Below are positions 36,401 to 45,026 of a stretch of 64,000 nt of DNA, in pieces. Location of the stretch: contig SUXD01000002.1 in the NCBI GenBank assembly GCA_015061145.1, positions 62,001-126,000 of the forward strand, in the 5' to 3' direction. Under the pieces are notes generated by a model, which was not told where the DNA came from, searched no databases, and was given only the letters and a program-made list of their open reading frames with translations. The translations under genes and the position numbers were made by a program. Origin of the DNA: Bacteroidales bacterium. GTDB taxonomy: Bacteria; Bacteroidota; Bacteroidia; Bacteroidales; Paludibacteraceae. Numbering within the stretch: the first letter of the stretch is position 1; the number at the start of each line of letters is the position of its first letter.

Positions 36401-36482
36401 GTATATCCGTATATACATTGGTTTGTTGCGCATACAAACCGCCAATGCAAAACAATGATAAACCTATAATTACTTTTCGCAT
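33411..36482 (-). CDS. Large periplasmic tetratricopeptide-repeat protein
   Basis: A 1023-aa protein with a signal peptide (IIGLSLFCIGGLYAQ) and more than twenty TPR-like helix pairs from residue 25 to the end (for example YNIGYAYFNEKKYESALSSF and KGMLYYNQNRYEEAIETYKL). TolA-binding-like spacing recurs. The last residues are acidic (ENENIQQENEEL). No enzymatic domain is seen. It is co-translated with the downstream outer-membrane protein, so it probably scaffolds an envelope complex. It starts 26 bases after the DUF3575-like gene on the same strand. Confidence 0.9.
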   Translation of the reverse strand: MRKVIIGLSLFCIGGLYAQQTNVYTDIQRYFNEGKVLHAQKKYAASSNSLEKYLELSDKPLSETVQETMYLLAANAYELRNDNAYYMLKAYMDDYSYTSFYDQTAFMLGTLTYEQRNFKEAKLWFAKVNESKLLGNARYDYEFRYAYTLLQLKDYPNSRYYFGKLIGQHTKYESAANYYYAYTEYTQKHYEKALAGFLKVKDDPEYKDFVPYYIVQIYYQQKKYDELMPLAEDLLKKNPNNENNLEIYRILGECYYQRKDYKKTIEYLSKYQAKAPQVVRNEMYLLGISYYNEGDCDNAVKSLSKTTTEDDEMSQNAFLHLGICYLKMNEKAQARMAFERASLMDYDKTIQEEALYNYALATYELSFSPFNESVKAFEKFLEKYPDSKRTDEVYNYLVSVYLTTNNYEAAYQSIEKIKRPSPKIYEAKQRVLYNMGINSFVAGKYEEAADKFTQSLAYASYDPKTAAQARYWRADCYYKQAKYAQCRTDYEAFLMSAGARSTKEFNLAYYNIGYAYFNEKKYESALSSFLKYLNIESNHKKATYIDAENRVGDCYFINREFASAQKYYTQAADTKQTGTDYSVFQQAFVKGLQKDYNGKISTLLQLTENFPKSEYCDDAMYEIGHSYMMLENYEKAREAYTKLYDAYPTSSLARKGMLQKGMLYYNQNRYEEAIETYKLVVSHYPNSEEAATAIESLEKCYVQTNNLDAYTAYMKKIGRQENVTAEREDSLYYTVAERQYLMGNLLDAAQSFKTYLNKFPNGVYAQKAAFSMADCYYATNNRTEAKKVYMSMAQSPSPYEKIIVSRLAEICYDEKNYGEALQYFKKLKLMSEEYEDLLAARLGVLRCSAFLDDNVQVISIADEMITDPRIDVEVAREVRYRRAKAYIALDDQASAVPDLAELSYETRHAYGAESNYLLANYYFMNGDSEKAEKIIFDFIDKNTPYPYWLARCFVLLSDIYLSRNDDFQAKQYLLSLKENYTQDESIQEMISVRLNEIEMREKKSIIIDVTDENENIQQENEEL

Positions 36483-36507
36483 AATCTATGATATTGTTAT
36501 TTAGACA

Positions 36508-37113
36508 TCATTTTTTATTAAAAATATATCCTAAAGAAATTCCCACTTTGTTGGGGTACCATTCGGCGGAACCATTCCACGGATCGGGCGGGTTGTCGTT
36601 CTCGTGCCCCTCAGGATACATCATTATTTCGTTATTCGTATCATATCCATTATAGTAACTCCACATTCTCGACCAACTGAGAAATGCGTCAAATATCCAT
36701 CTCTCGGCAAAAATTTTCTCGTAGCCCACGCTCAAGCCGAGCATGGCGCCTGCCCCTTTGGCATAACCTGTATTGAAACGGAGTTTACCGTGTTCGATAT
36801 ATGGTTTGGAAATTTTAAACATCTGCATTCCTGCATTGGCACCGAAATATACGCCATTGAAATGCCCTTTCAAATGCCAGCGGTATTCGGTCATCAGAAT
36901 GCCGAAGTTCATTTTGTGTCCATTCACCGATTTCCACGGAGAATAAACAACTTCCGTCTGCAATGTGGACTTGGGTGACAAGGCGAATTCCACCGACGGA
37001 TTCACCAACCCGACGCATGCGTAAAAAGCGTTGAGTTTGGCAGCCATTTCGACTTGCGACTGCCCTCGCAGCACGCACAGCAACAAAAAGAATATCAAAA
37101 GGCTGCGTTTCAT
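36508..37113 (-). CDS. DUF3575-like outer-membrane protein
   Basis: A 201-aa protein with signal peptide (LLIFFLLLCVLRGQSQ). Residues NPSVEFALSPKSTLQTEVVYSPW, split by normal strands, plus TEYRWHLKGHFNGVYFGANA match the DUF3575 barrel family of Bacteroidota. It ends GISLGYIFNKK. The start overlaps the ribD stop by ATGA, so it is co-translated with riboflavin synthesis although no functional link is known. It may have a role in outer-membrane assembly or fimbrial systems as for other members. Confidence 0.78.
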   Translation of the reverse strand: MKRSLLIFFLLLCVLRGQSQVEMAAKLNAFYACVGLVNPSVEFALSPKSTLQTEVVYSPWKSVNGHKMNFGILMTEYRWHLKGHFNGVYFGANAGMQMFKISKPYIEHGKLRFNTGYAKGAGAMLGLSVGYEKIFAERWIFDAFLSWSRMWSYYNGYDTNNEIMMYPEGHENDNPPDPWNGSAEWYPNKVGISLGYIFNKK

Positions 37114-38162
37114 CCTTCGTTCAGATATCTCCTTATCACATTATTGCCGAATTTCTTCTCTGACACCATTTTGGAAGATGGCACATGCGGAGCCAGAATC
37201 CCTTCGTCTATCTGCAAAGCCTCGTTCGTTTCTACCCTTATCTCGTCCCACAAATTCTGACGGAGGAAGCTGTTGTGAGTCGCTGTACCGCCTTCCACAA
37301 TCAACGAAATGAGATTTTCGTCATACAACGCATCAAGCACCTGACGAAAAGGATTATCACTGAAATTTATCTTTTTATAAGTCACATTCGGCATCGGTTC
37401 GGCATCTTCCTGTTCGGTGAACACAATGGTACGAACCGTACCATCGAACAAATGGTAAGTCGTAGGTATTTTCAGCAAGCGGTCGATCAAGATACGCACA
37501 GGACTCGGTCCTTCGCAATAGCGCACTGTCAGGCGCGGATTGTCGAGCATGGCAGTTGTTGTGCCCACTAATATCGCCGTTTCTTCTGCACGCATACGAT
37601 GCAAATCTATTTTTGTCTCCTCGTTGGAGATTTGAATTGGTTCATCGTCAGCCGAAATGCGTTTCCCGTCCACAAAGCCATCGGCAGATTGCGCCCATTT
37701 CAGCGTGATGTACGGACGACGTTTAGTGTGGAAGGTGAAAAAACGTTTGTTCAAGTCTTTGCATTCGCGTTCCAAAACGCCACAAAGCACCTCTACACCT
37801 TTATCTTTCAGAAGCTCCATGCCGCTTCCGTTCACTTTGGCGAATGGGTCTTTGTTGCCAATTACCACACGCGGGATGCCTGCCTCCGCAATTGCCAGAG
37901 CGCAAGGAGGCATCTTGCCGTAATGCGAACACGGTTCCAAATTGACATACATGGTAGATTGCTTCAATAGCGCCTTATTCTCTACAGAAGCGATAGCATT
38001 GACCTCGGCATGCGCCTCGCCGAATTTCTGATGATAGCCGCTGCCTATCACTTCACCATTGCATACAATCACCGCACCAACCATCGGATTGGGGGCCACA
38101 TAGCCCATTCCTTTTCGGGCCAGCTCGATGCACAAACGCATGTATTCTTCTTCAGATGCCAT
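37110..38162 (-). CDS. ribD: Bifunctional riboflavin deaminase/reductase
   Basis: Deaminates and reduces the pyrimidine intermediate of riboflavin synthesis. From ATG 38162 (MASEEEYMRLC) it is 350 aa. A longer in-frame start at 38225 would overlap prmC coding sequence on the other strand and is unlikely. The deaminase domain shows GEAHAEVNAI (zinc His, catalytic Glu) and NLEPCSHYGKMPPC (zinc cysteines). The reductase domain has RPYITLKWAQSADGFVDG and LIVEGGTATHNSFL. It diverges from prmC with only 21 bases between. Confidence 0.94.
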   Translation of the reverse strand: MASEEEYMRLCIELARKGMGYVAPNPMVGAVIVCNGEVIGSGYHQKFGEAHAEVNAIASVENKALLKQSTMYVNLEPCSHYGKMPPCALAIAEAGIPRVVIGNKDPFAKVNGSGMELLKDKGVEVLCGVLERECKDLNKRFFTFHTKRRPYITLKWAQSADGFVDGKRISADDEPIQISNEETKIDLHRMRAEETAILVGTTTAMLDNPRLTVRYCEGPSPVRILIDRLLKIPTTYHLFDGTVRTIVFTEQEDAEPMPNVTYKKINFSDNPFRQVLDALYDENLISLIVEGGTATHNSFLRQNLWDEIRVETNEALQIDEGILAPHVPSSKMVSEKKFGNNVIRRYLNEG

Positions 38163-38170
38163 TTTTTTTA

Positions 38171-38178
38171 TATTTTTG
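38171..38178 (+). promoter_or_regulatory. -7 box immediately ahead of prmC
   Basis: TATTTTTG matches TAnnTTTG exactly but ends only 5 bases before ATG 38184, so transcription would start at or just before the start codon. Either the prmC mRNA is nearly leaderless, or this match is not the promoter used. It lies in the 21-base gap shared with ribD. Confidence 0.4.
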
Positions 38179-38183
38179 TGTCT

Positions 38184-39050
38184 ATGAAAACTATTCAACA
38201 CTGTTTTGACTATGTCCGTCATCATCTCGGTAATTTGTACTCCCCCTCCGAGGTAAGACAGATTGCCTTCGCGCTTGTGGGCGAAGCCGCTTCTTTGTCT
38301 CTCGCCGAAATGCTAATCAACAAAGATACAAAATTATCAGATATACAAGTAAAAAAAATCGAATCATTTACGAACAGAATGCAAAACGGTGAACCTTTGC
38401 AGTATATTCTTGGCAGCACCGACTTTTGCGGACTGCATTTTGAAGTGAACCAAAACACCCTCATCCCGCGCCCCGAAACATCCGAGCTCGTAGATTGGAT
38501 AGTCCGCGAGAACAAACTCCCAAATCCCCAAATAATAGATATCGGAACAGGAAGCGGATGCATTGCCATTTCGCTGAAATCAATGATTTCATCGGCAAAA
38601 ATTACCGCTATAGACATATCATGTGAAGCACTCGAAGTAGCACGACGAAACGCGGAAAGAAACGCCGCAAGCATTCGGTTCATAGAGGCTGACATACTGA
38701 ACGAATCAGAAAAAATCGGCGGCACATACGACATCATTGTCAGCAACCCGCCCTACATCCGCGAATGCGAAAAGGGGCAAATGGAGAGAAATGTAGTGGA
38801 CTATGAACCGCACAAGGCTCTTTTTGTGCCCGACGGCAAACCGCTTCTGTTCTACGAGGTCATCAGTCGTTTCGGAACAGAAAGGCTCAACCCGAACGGC
38901 AGGATTTTCTTTGAGATTAACCAACTTTTCGGCAGAGAGGTATGCGACATGCTGAAATATTTGGGTTACAAAGACATCGAACTGAAAAAAGACTTCTATC
39001 AAAACGACAGAATGGTATGCGCAACATTATACAAATCACAACAAAACTAA
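38184..39050 (+). CDS. prmC: Release-factor glutamine methyltransferase
   Basis: Methylates the Gln of the GGQ loop in RF1 and RF2 (both encoded in this window). The protein is 288 aa from ATG 38184 (MKTIQHCFDYVRHHL); upstream in-frame ATGs belong to the ribD antisense. It has the helical N-terminal domain, the SAM-binding IIDIGTGSGCIAISL and the NPPY motif (IVSNPPYIRECEKGQ). Normal length. recX follows 21 bases later. Confidence 0.94.
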   Translation: MKTIQHCFDYVRHHLGNLYSPSEVRQIAFALVGEAASLSLAEMLINKDTKLSDIQVKKIESFTNRMQNGEPLQYILGSTDFCGLHFEVNQNTLIPRPETSELVDWIVRENKLPNPQIIDIGTGSGCIAISLKSMISSAKITAIDISCEALEVARRNAERNAASIRFIEADILNESEKIGGTYDIIVSNPPYIRECEKGQMERNVVDYEPHKALFVPDGKPLLFYEVISRFGTERLNPNGRIFFEINQLFGREVCDMLKYLGYKDIELKKDFYQNDRMVCATLYKSQQN

Positions 39051-39071
39051 ACTGTTTCTAATTTTTATGCC

Positions 39072-39530
39072 ATGAAATCGGAGAATTACGAGAAAAACTT
39101 GCAAAAGGCCGCCACACTATGCTCGGCAAAAGAATGTTGCACAAATGATATCCGCCAAAAGCTCGTCACCTACGGCAGCAGCGATGACGAAACCGAAAAA
39201 ATAGTGCAGTATCTCACCAAAGAGAAATTTATAGACGACCAGCGATTCACTATAGCATACGCTAAAGACAAATTCCGTTTCGGGAAATGGGGAAAGACAA
39301 AAATCGGATACGCGCTTCGGATGAAGAAAATTGCCGATGAAATGATAGAAAATGCGCTAAACATGATACCCGAAGAAGAATATGCAGAAACGCTGCTCAC
39401 CTTGCTGCGTGAAAAAAAGAAAAGCGCCAAGTTCAAAGACGACTATGAGCTCAGAGGCAAACTGTTCCGCTTCGCTGCCAGCCGAGGGTTTGAAAGCGAA
39501 ATCATATTGCAAACACTAAAAAACATCTGA
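39072..39530 (+). CDS. recX: Regulatory protein RecX
   Basis: A 152-aa helical RecA modulator. Three-helix repeats are visible: CSAKECCTNDIRQKLVTYG, YLTKEKFIDDQRFTIAYAKD and RMKKIADEMIENAL. The length is normal. No recA is adjacent. It lies downstream of prmC on the same strand. The gap to dacB (39531-39649) contains that gene's promoter. Confidence 0.88.
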   Translation: MKSENYEKNLQKAATLCSAKECCTNDIRQKLVTYGSSDDETEKIVQYLTKEKFIDDQRFTIAYAKDKFRFGKWGKTKIGYALRMKKIADEMIENALNMIPEEEYAETLLTLLREKKKSAKFKDDYELRGKLFRFAASRGFESEIILQTLKNI

Positions 39531-39618
39531 ACAAAGTTTATTTGCATCACTATTCATGCAAATTTCGTTTTTCTCTCTAAAAGAGCGCGCCTTTAGGCAT
39601 AACCTCCGAATTATTTTG

Positions 39619-39626
39619 TATTTTTG
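39619..39626 (+). promoter_or_regulatory. Promoter -7 box for dacB
   Basis: TATTTTTG, a perfect TAnnTTTG match, 24 bases before ATG 39650. No convincing -33 TTTG. Confidence 0.5.
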
Positions 39627-39649
39627 CCAGAATTCAACAAGAAACGACC

Positions 39650-41092
39650 ATGAGAAAAACATTTATCCTCATCTGCACCATTTGCGCGACAGTTTTTTCA
39701 GCGTACTCGCAACGCCCGCTGGAGCAACTATGGCAAAAAATAGACACACTGCCAGCCACCCGTCACGCCCAAATAGGTTTCGTTTGCAGGAACACCGCCA
39801 CAGGCAAAACTGTAGCGGAACTAGCGCCACACAAGACCTACACGCCTGCATCGGTCACAAAGGTTGTCACCACAGCCACCATTCTCGATATGCTCGGGGC
39901 CGACTTCAAATTCCAGACATGGATTGAGTACGACGGCACTATAGATGCAGAAGGCACGCTGAACGGAAACATCTATGTGCGCGGCGAAGGCGACCCCACT
40001 ATCGGTTCGTCATACTTTCGCGACTCACTGCTTTTCTTGAAAAAATGGAGAGCGGAAGTCGCCAAACTCGGCATCAAGAAAATAAACGGAAGCATTGTGG
40101 CCGAAACGGGCTTGTACGACGACATTGTAGTGTCGCCGCTATGGATGGGCGAGGACATTGGCACATACTACGGCGCAGGGGTTTACGCACTTTCGTGCTA
40201 CGACAATACAGAATATGTCACCGTGAACACCAAAAACGGCAACTTGTCGCTGTTTCGCATTACGCCTAAACTTAACGACACAGACACCTTGCAATGTTGC
40301 GTGAATGTAAGTCGCCGGGCCACAAAAAACGATGTATATCTAGCCGGAGAGCCTGGACTTGGGACACGCTTTTTACGCGGTGAATTGCGCCCATATCTCG
40401 ATAACATGACTTTTAAATGCGACATAGCAAACCCGCCGCTTCTGTTGGTCAATTCGTTCAAAAAAGAATTGGAAAGCGCAGGCATCAAAGTACAGCGCGA
40501 GTGCAGCGTGGCAAGGACGAAAGGCAGCGCCAACCGCCAACCGATATACATTCACCTGTCGCCAGCGTTGAGCGAAATCATACGCTCGACAAACGTCAAC
40601 AGCAACAACAACTTTGCCGAACATCTGTTCAAACACCTTGCGCTGCAAAACGACAGTGTGGCGTCTTTTGAACGCAGTGCCGAAAATCTGTTAAAATACT
40701 GGAAAGGAAAAGGGATTGATACTTCCGCCGCATTTATGTATGACGGTTCGGGACTAACACCGAAAAACGCATTTTCGCCAGATTTCATCGTAGATATTTT
40801 ATCTCACATGAAAAACAACAGCAACTATGCTGAAGCCTTTTTCAAATCGTTGCCCGTTGCAGGGAAAGAAGGCACTGTCGCCAATCTGCTCAACAATTTC
40901 GCCGCGCAAAACGCATTTCATGTGAAAAGCGGAAGTTTCAGAAATGTGCAATGCTACGCAGGATATTTCACAAAAAACGGACAAACCTACGCTTTCTGCA
41001 TTATGGTAAACAACTTTTACGGGCAAAGAGCAAAAATAAGGCAAATCATCGAAGAAATTCTGAAAGAAACCTATTCTCAAACTAACAATTAA
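39650..41092 (+). CDS. dacB: D-alanyl-D-alanine carboxypeptidase/endopeptidase (S13, PBP4 type)
   Basis: A periplasmic penicillin-binding protein that trims or cleaves peptidoglycan cross-links. The 480-aa protein has a signal peptide (CTICATVFSAYSQ), the SxxK motif at Ser68-Val-Thr-Lys71 (TPASVTKVV), the S-x-N motif at Ser318 (NSNNNFAEHL) and KSG at 426-428 (HVKSGSF). The insert between the first and second motifs is typical for the S13 family. metH starts 9 bases after the stop, which may be only positional. Confidence 0.93.
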   Translation: MRKTFILICTICATVFSAYSQRPLEQLWQKIDTLPATRHAQIGFVCRNTATGKTVAELAPHKTYTPASVTKVVTTATILDMLGADFKFQTWIEYDGTIDAEGTLNGNIYVRGEGDPTIGSSYFRDSLLFLKKWRAEVAKLGIKKINGSIVAETGLYDDIVVSPLWMGEDIGTYYGAGVYALSCYDNTEYVTVNTKNGNLSLFRITPKLNDTDTLQCCVNVSRRATKNDVYLAGEPGLGTRFLRGELRPYLDNMTFKCDIANPPLLLVNSFKKELESAGIKVQRECSVARTKGSANRQPIYIHLSPALSEIIRSTNVNSNNNFAEHLFKHLALQNDSVASFERSAENLLKYWKGKGIDTSAAFMYDGSGLTPKNAFSPDFIVDILSHMKNNSNYAEAFFKSLPVAGKEGTVANLLNNFAAQNAFHVKSGSFRNVQCYAGYFTKNGQTYAFCIMVNNFYGQRAKIRQIIEEILKETYSQTNN

Positions 41093-41101
41093 AAACATTC
41101 C

Positions 41102-44100
41102 ATGCTACGCGACGAACTAAAAAAACGCATACTTATTTTGGACGGTGCCATGGGCACGATGATTCAAAAAGAAGGGCTGACGGAAGATGATTTCCGAGGC
41201 GAAAGGTTCGCCAATTGGGAATGCCCGCAAATGAAGGGAAACAACGAAGTGTTGTGCCTCACGAAACCTTCTGTCATCGAACACATCCACAGAGCTTACT
41301 TCGAAAGCGGTGCCGACATCATAAAGACTTGCACTTTCAACGCACAGCGCATCTCGCTGCACGACTACAACATGCAGGATTATGTACGCGAGATAAATCT
41401 GGCAGCAGGACGAATTGCGCGGAAAATAGCCGATGAATTCACAAAAAAGACGCCACACAAACCTCGCTTTGTCGTCGCCTCTATCGGACCAACAAACAAA
41501 ACCGCATCCATCTCTCCTGACGTAGAAAATCCCGCCGCAAGAGATGTGACTTTCGACGAGCTTTGCGACGCATACGAAGAACAAATGTCGGCCCTGCTAG
41601 AAACTGGAATTGACGGATTTTTGATTGAGACCATCTTCGACACGCTGAATGCCAAGGCTGCGGTCATGGCGGCACAGAAGGCAATGGCAAAATGCGGGAA
41701 ACAAGCGGAAATCATGCTGTCGGCCACCATCGCCGACCTCAGCGGACGCACCTTGTCGGGACAGACAATCTCTGCATTCATGGCTTCCATGGCGCATGTG
41801 CCCGTGCTCTCCATGGGATTGAATTGTTCTTTCGGTGCAGACAAACTGAAACCATACATTAAAGAAATCAGCGAAAAAGCACCATTTTTCGTCAGCGTTC
41901 ATCCCAATGCCGGACTTCCGAATCAATTTGGAGAATATGACGACACGCCCGAAGCGATGAAAGCGAAAATCAAAGAATTCATCGATGAAAAATGCGTAAA
42001 TATCATCGGCGGATGTTGCGGGACAACTCCTGCACATATCGCCACCTACAGCGAACTGCTCGCTCATAGTCACGAAATCAGAAAACCTGCAGAAAAAAGC
42101 AGCGATTTATGGCTGTCGGGCATGGATGACTTCCGTATCAAGTCCAACTCATTCCTTTTCAACAAAGACATCTCCTCCGAAGAACAAGAGACCTCGCTTT
42201 TCTGCAACATTGGCGAACGATGCAATGTGGCCGGGTCAAAGAAATTTCTGCGATTGATAAGCGAGAAAAACTATGACGAAGCGTTGACTATAGCCCGCAA
42301 TCAGGTGGAAGCCGGCGCACAAGTCATCGACATAAACATGGACGATGGCATGCTCGATGCCAAAACGGAAATGACAAACTTCGTGAACCTCATCGCCTCC
42401 GACCCCGAAGTGGCAAGGGTGCCGCTGATGATCGACTCTTCGCAATGGGATGTGATTGAGGCGGGACTGAAATGCGCGCAAGGCAAATGCATCGTAAACT
42501 CCATCAGCCTGAAAGAAGGAGAAGAAAAATTTCTGCAAAAAGCCGAAAAAATCAAACGCTACGGAGCCGCTACGGTTGTCATGGCATTCGACGAGCAAGG
42601 GCAAGCCGACACCTATGAACGGAAAATAGAAATCTGCGCCAGAGCTTACCGACTCCTCACCGAAAAAATCGGATTTGCGCCTCAAGATATCATTTTCGAC
42701 CCCAATGTACTTGCCATTGGCACTGGCATAGAAAGTCACAACAGTTACGGCATCGACTTCATCCGTGCCACACTATGGATAAAGGAGCATTTGCCCCATG
42801 CCAAAGTGAGCGGCGGCGTAAGCAACTTGTCATTCTCCTTCAGAGGAAACAATGCTGTACGCGAAGCCATGCATTCCGTGTTTCTGTACCACGCCAGAAA
42901 GGCCGGAATGGACATGGGCATTGTGAATGCAGGAATGCTGCAAATCTATGATGAGATAAATCCCGAACTGCTGCAATATGTCGAAGACATAGTGCTCAAC
43001 AGAAGACCCGACGCCACCGACCGCATGCTGCGCTTCAGCGAAACCTTAAAACAAGAGGGCTCCACAGAGGCGAAAAAGAACGATGAATGGCGGGAAAAAC
43101 CGCTCGACGACAGATTGAAACATGCACTCATCAAGGGCATCAACGAATACATGGAAATCGACCTCGAAGAAGCATTGAAAGTGTATGGCAGTCCGTTGGA
43201 AATCATCAAGAAACCGCTAATGGACGGCATCAACGAAGTGGGCGAACTGTTCGGGCAGGGCAAAATGTTTCTGCCGCAAGTGGTAAAAACCGCCCGAACC
43301 ATGAAAACTGCCGTTGCCTATCTGCAGCCATACATCGAAAAAAGCAACAGCCAGCAAAGCGCTAAAGCAGGCAGAATACTGATGGCCACTGTAAAAGGCG
43401 ATGTGCACGACATCGGGAAAAACATCGTGTGCGTAGTCATGTCGTGCAACAATTTCGATGTGATTGACCTCGGTGTGATGGTGCCTACCGAAACCATTGT
43501 AGAGAAAGCCATTGAATTAAAGGCTGACGCCATTGGGCTAAGCGGACTCATCACGCCATCGCTCGACGAGATGATAAAAGTGGTGCAAGCACTCGAAGCC
43601 AAAGGTCTGAAAATACCCGTGATGATTGGCGGCGCCACCACATCAGACATACACACCGCCGTGAAGATAGCACCCGAATACAGCGGTGTGGTAGCGTATG
43701 TGAAAGACGCGTCGCAAAACGCTTATGTCGCTTCTGCGCTTATCAACGGCGATCAGAAATTTATCGCCGACCTGAAAAAACATCAAGAGGAAATCCGCAC
43801 AGCCAATTCAAAAAAGAAACCAGAACTGCTGCCTATCGACGAAGCAAAAGAAAATGCGCCGAAAACCGACTGGAGCAACGAACATATCACACACCCAACC
43901 TCCATCAATCGCATCACGCTCAACGACATCGACCTCAACCTTATAGCACCGCTCGTCAACTGGCGCATGCTGCTCTATGCATGGAAACTGTCGGGCGATT
44001 TCGAAGACATCGAGCAGATAGCCGACGAAAACGAGGCGCAGCAATGGTTGGCTAAATATCACGGAAAATACAAAGACAAAGCAGAAGAAGCTGCAAAAAT

Positions 44101-44764
44101 CATCATTGACGGCAAACGGATTTTGCGCCACATGATTGACGAGCAGCTGACAACAGCGCACGCCGTAGTGCAAATACTGCCCGCCAACAGCATCGGCGAC
44201 GAAGTGGCTATTTACACCGACGACCAACGAAACGACGAGCGCTGCCGCTTCCATTTCCTGCGTCAGCAGAAACCTGGCGACGACGGGCACTGCACTTCAC
44301 TCGCCGACTACATAGCGCCTGCCGGAACAGCCGACTATATCGGCATGTTTGCCGCCACTGCCGGCATAGGATTGAAACAGCATACCGACCACATAGCCGC
44401 AGAAGGGAACGAATACGAAGCCATCATGATGAAACTCCTCGCCGACCGATTGGCAGAAGCGCTCTCAGAATGGCTGCATTATCAAGTGCGCACTAAATAT
44501 TGGGCATACGCCCCCAACGAGCCTTTCGACATCCAGAAACTGCTTCAGTACCAATACACAGGCATACGGCCCGCCATCGGCTATCCGTCGATACCGCAAC
44601 ACGAAATCAAACGACAAGTATTTGATCTACTGAATGTTACCACTAACACGCACATCGAACTGACCGAAACACTGGGCATGTCGCCTGCCGCCTCGGTATG
44701 CGGATTTTATTTCGCCAACGAGAAAGCGCGATACATCCTCGTGGGCGATACTGAAGGGCAATAA
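41102..44764 (+). CDS. metH: Cobalamin-dependent methionine synthase
   Basis: Methylates homocysteine using methyltetrahydrofolate via B12. The 1220-aa protein has all four modules: homocysteine domain with GAMGTMIQ and the zinc cysteines in GGCCGTTPAHI; pterin domain (about 350-620); B12 domain with DVHDIGKN at 767-774, where His769 is the axial cobalt ligand; and the C-terminal SAM-dependent reactivation domain (RPAIGYPSIPQH). No cobalamin riboswitch is visible in the 9 bases before it, so control, if any, is upstream of dacB or absent. Confidence 0.97.
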   Translation: MLRDELKKRILILDGAMGTMIQKEGLTEDDFRGERFANWECPQMKGNNEVLCLTKPSVIEHIHRAYFESGADIIKTCTFNAQRISLHDYNMQDYVREINLAAGRIARKIADEFTKKTPHKPRFVVASIGPTNKTASISPDVENPAARDVTFDELCDAYEEQMSALLETGIDGFLIETIFDTLNAKAAVMAAQKAMAKCGKQAEIMLSATIADLSGRTLSGQTISAFMASMAHVPVLSMGLNCSFGADKLKPYIKEISEKAPFFVSVHPNAGLPNQFGEYDDTPEAMKAKIKEFIDEKCVNIIGGCCGTTPAHIATYSELLAHSHEIRKPAEKSSDLWLSGMDDFRIKSNSFLFNKDISSEEQETSLFCNIGERCNVAGSKKFLRLISEKNYDEALTIARNQVEAGAQVIDINMDDGMLDAKTEMTNFVNLIASDPEVARVPLMIDSSQWDVIEAGLKCAQGKCIVNSISLKEGEEKFLQKAEKIKRYGAATVVMAFDEQGQADTYERKIEICARAYRLLTEKIGFAPQDIIFDPNVLAIGTGIESHNSYGIDFIRATLWIKEHLPHAKVSGGVSNLSFSFRGNNAVREAMHSVFLYHARKAGMDMGIVNAGMLQIYDEINPELLQYVEDIVLNRRPDATDRMLRFSETLKQEGSTEAKKNDEWREKPLDDRLKHALIKGINEYMEIDLEEALKVYGSPLEIIKKPLMDGINEVGELFGQGKMFLPQVVKTARTMKTAVAYLQPYIEKSNSQQSAKAGRILMATVKGDVHDIGKNIVCVVMSCNNFDVIDLGVMVPTETIVEKAIELKADAIGLSGLITPSLDEMIKVVQALEAKGLKIPVMIGGATTSDIHTAVKIAPEYSGVVAYVKDASQNAYVASALINGDQKFIADLKKHQEEIRTANSKKKPELLPIDEAKENAPKTDWSNEHITHPTSINRITLNDIDLNLIAPLVNWRMLLYAWKLSGDFEDIEQIADENEAQQWLAKYHGKYKDKAEEAAKIIIDGKRILRHMIDEQLTTAHAVVQILPANSIGDEVAIYTDDQRNDERCRFHFLRQQKPGDDGHCTSLADYIAPAGTADYIGMFAATAGIGLKQHTDHIAAEGNEYEAIMMKLLADRLAEALSEWLHYQVRTKYWAYAPNEPFDIQKLLQYQYTGIRPAIGYPSIPQHEIKRQVFDLLNVTTNTHIELTETLGMSPAASVCGFYFANEKARYILVGDTEGQ

Positions 44765-44935
44765 ATCTTCAACTTGGGAACTCAGCGACAAGAAGCGTTT
44801 TTTGCGGTGAATAGCGGACAATTTGCCAAAATCAACAAATAAAAGATGCCAAAAACAGGCTCAAAGATAGCGAAACAGCCTCGCTGTTGTTCTGATAAAT
44901 AAATCAACAAAATTTAAACAGCTTCTAAATTTTAT

Positions 44936-44966
44936 TTTGTACAATAATAAAAAAAATATATCTTTG
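44936..44966 (+). promoter_or_regulatory. Promoter of pckA
   Basis: TTTG at 44936-44939, a 19-base spacer and TATCTTTG at 44959-44966, a full match to the Bacteroidota -33/-7 pattern. The transcription start would be near 44972, giving a leader of about 55 bases. The 262-base gap 44765-45026 otherwise holds a weak hairpin (AACAGC CTC GCTGTT, 44874-44888) and nothing else that I can see. Confidence 0.75.
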
Positions 44967-45026
44967 TGACGCTTTCGGCAAAATTGAAAGAGAATTAAAT
45001 TTAATTATAAATCAACTTAAATTATT

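Noticed and set aside
41093..41101. Cobalamin riboswitch before metH
   Set aside because: Only nine bases separate dacB and metH; no B12-box-like sequence seen.
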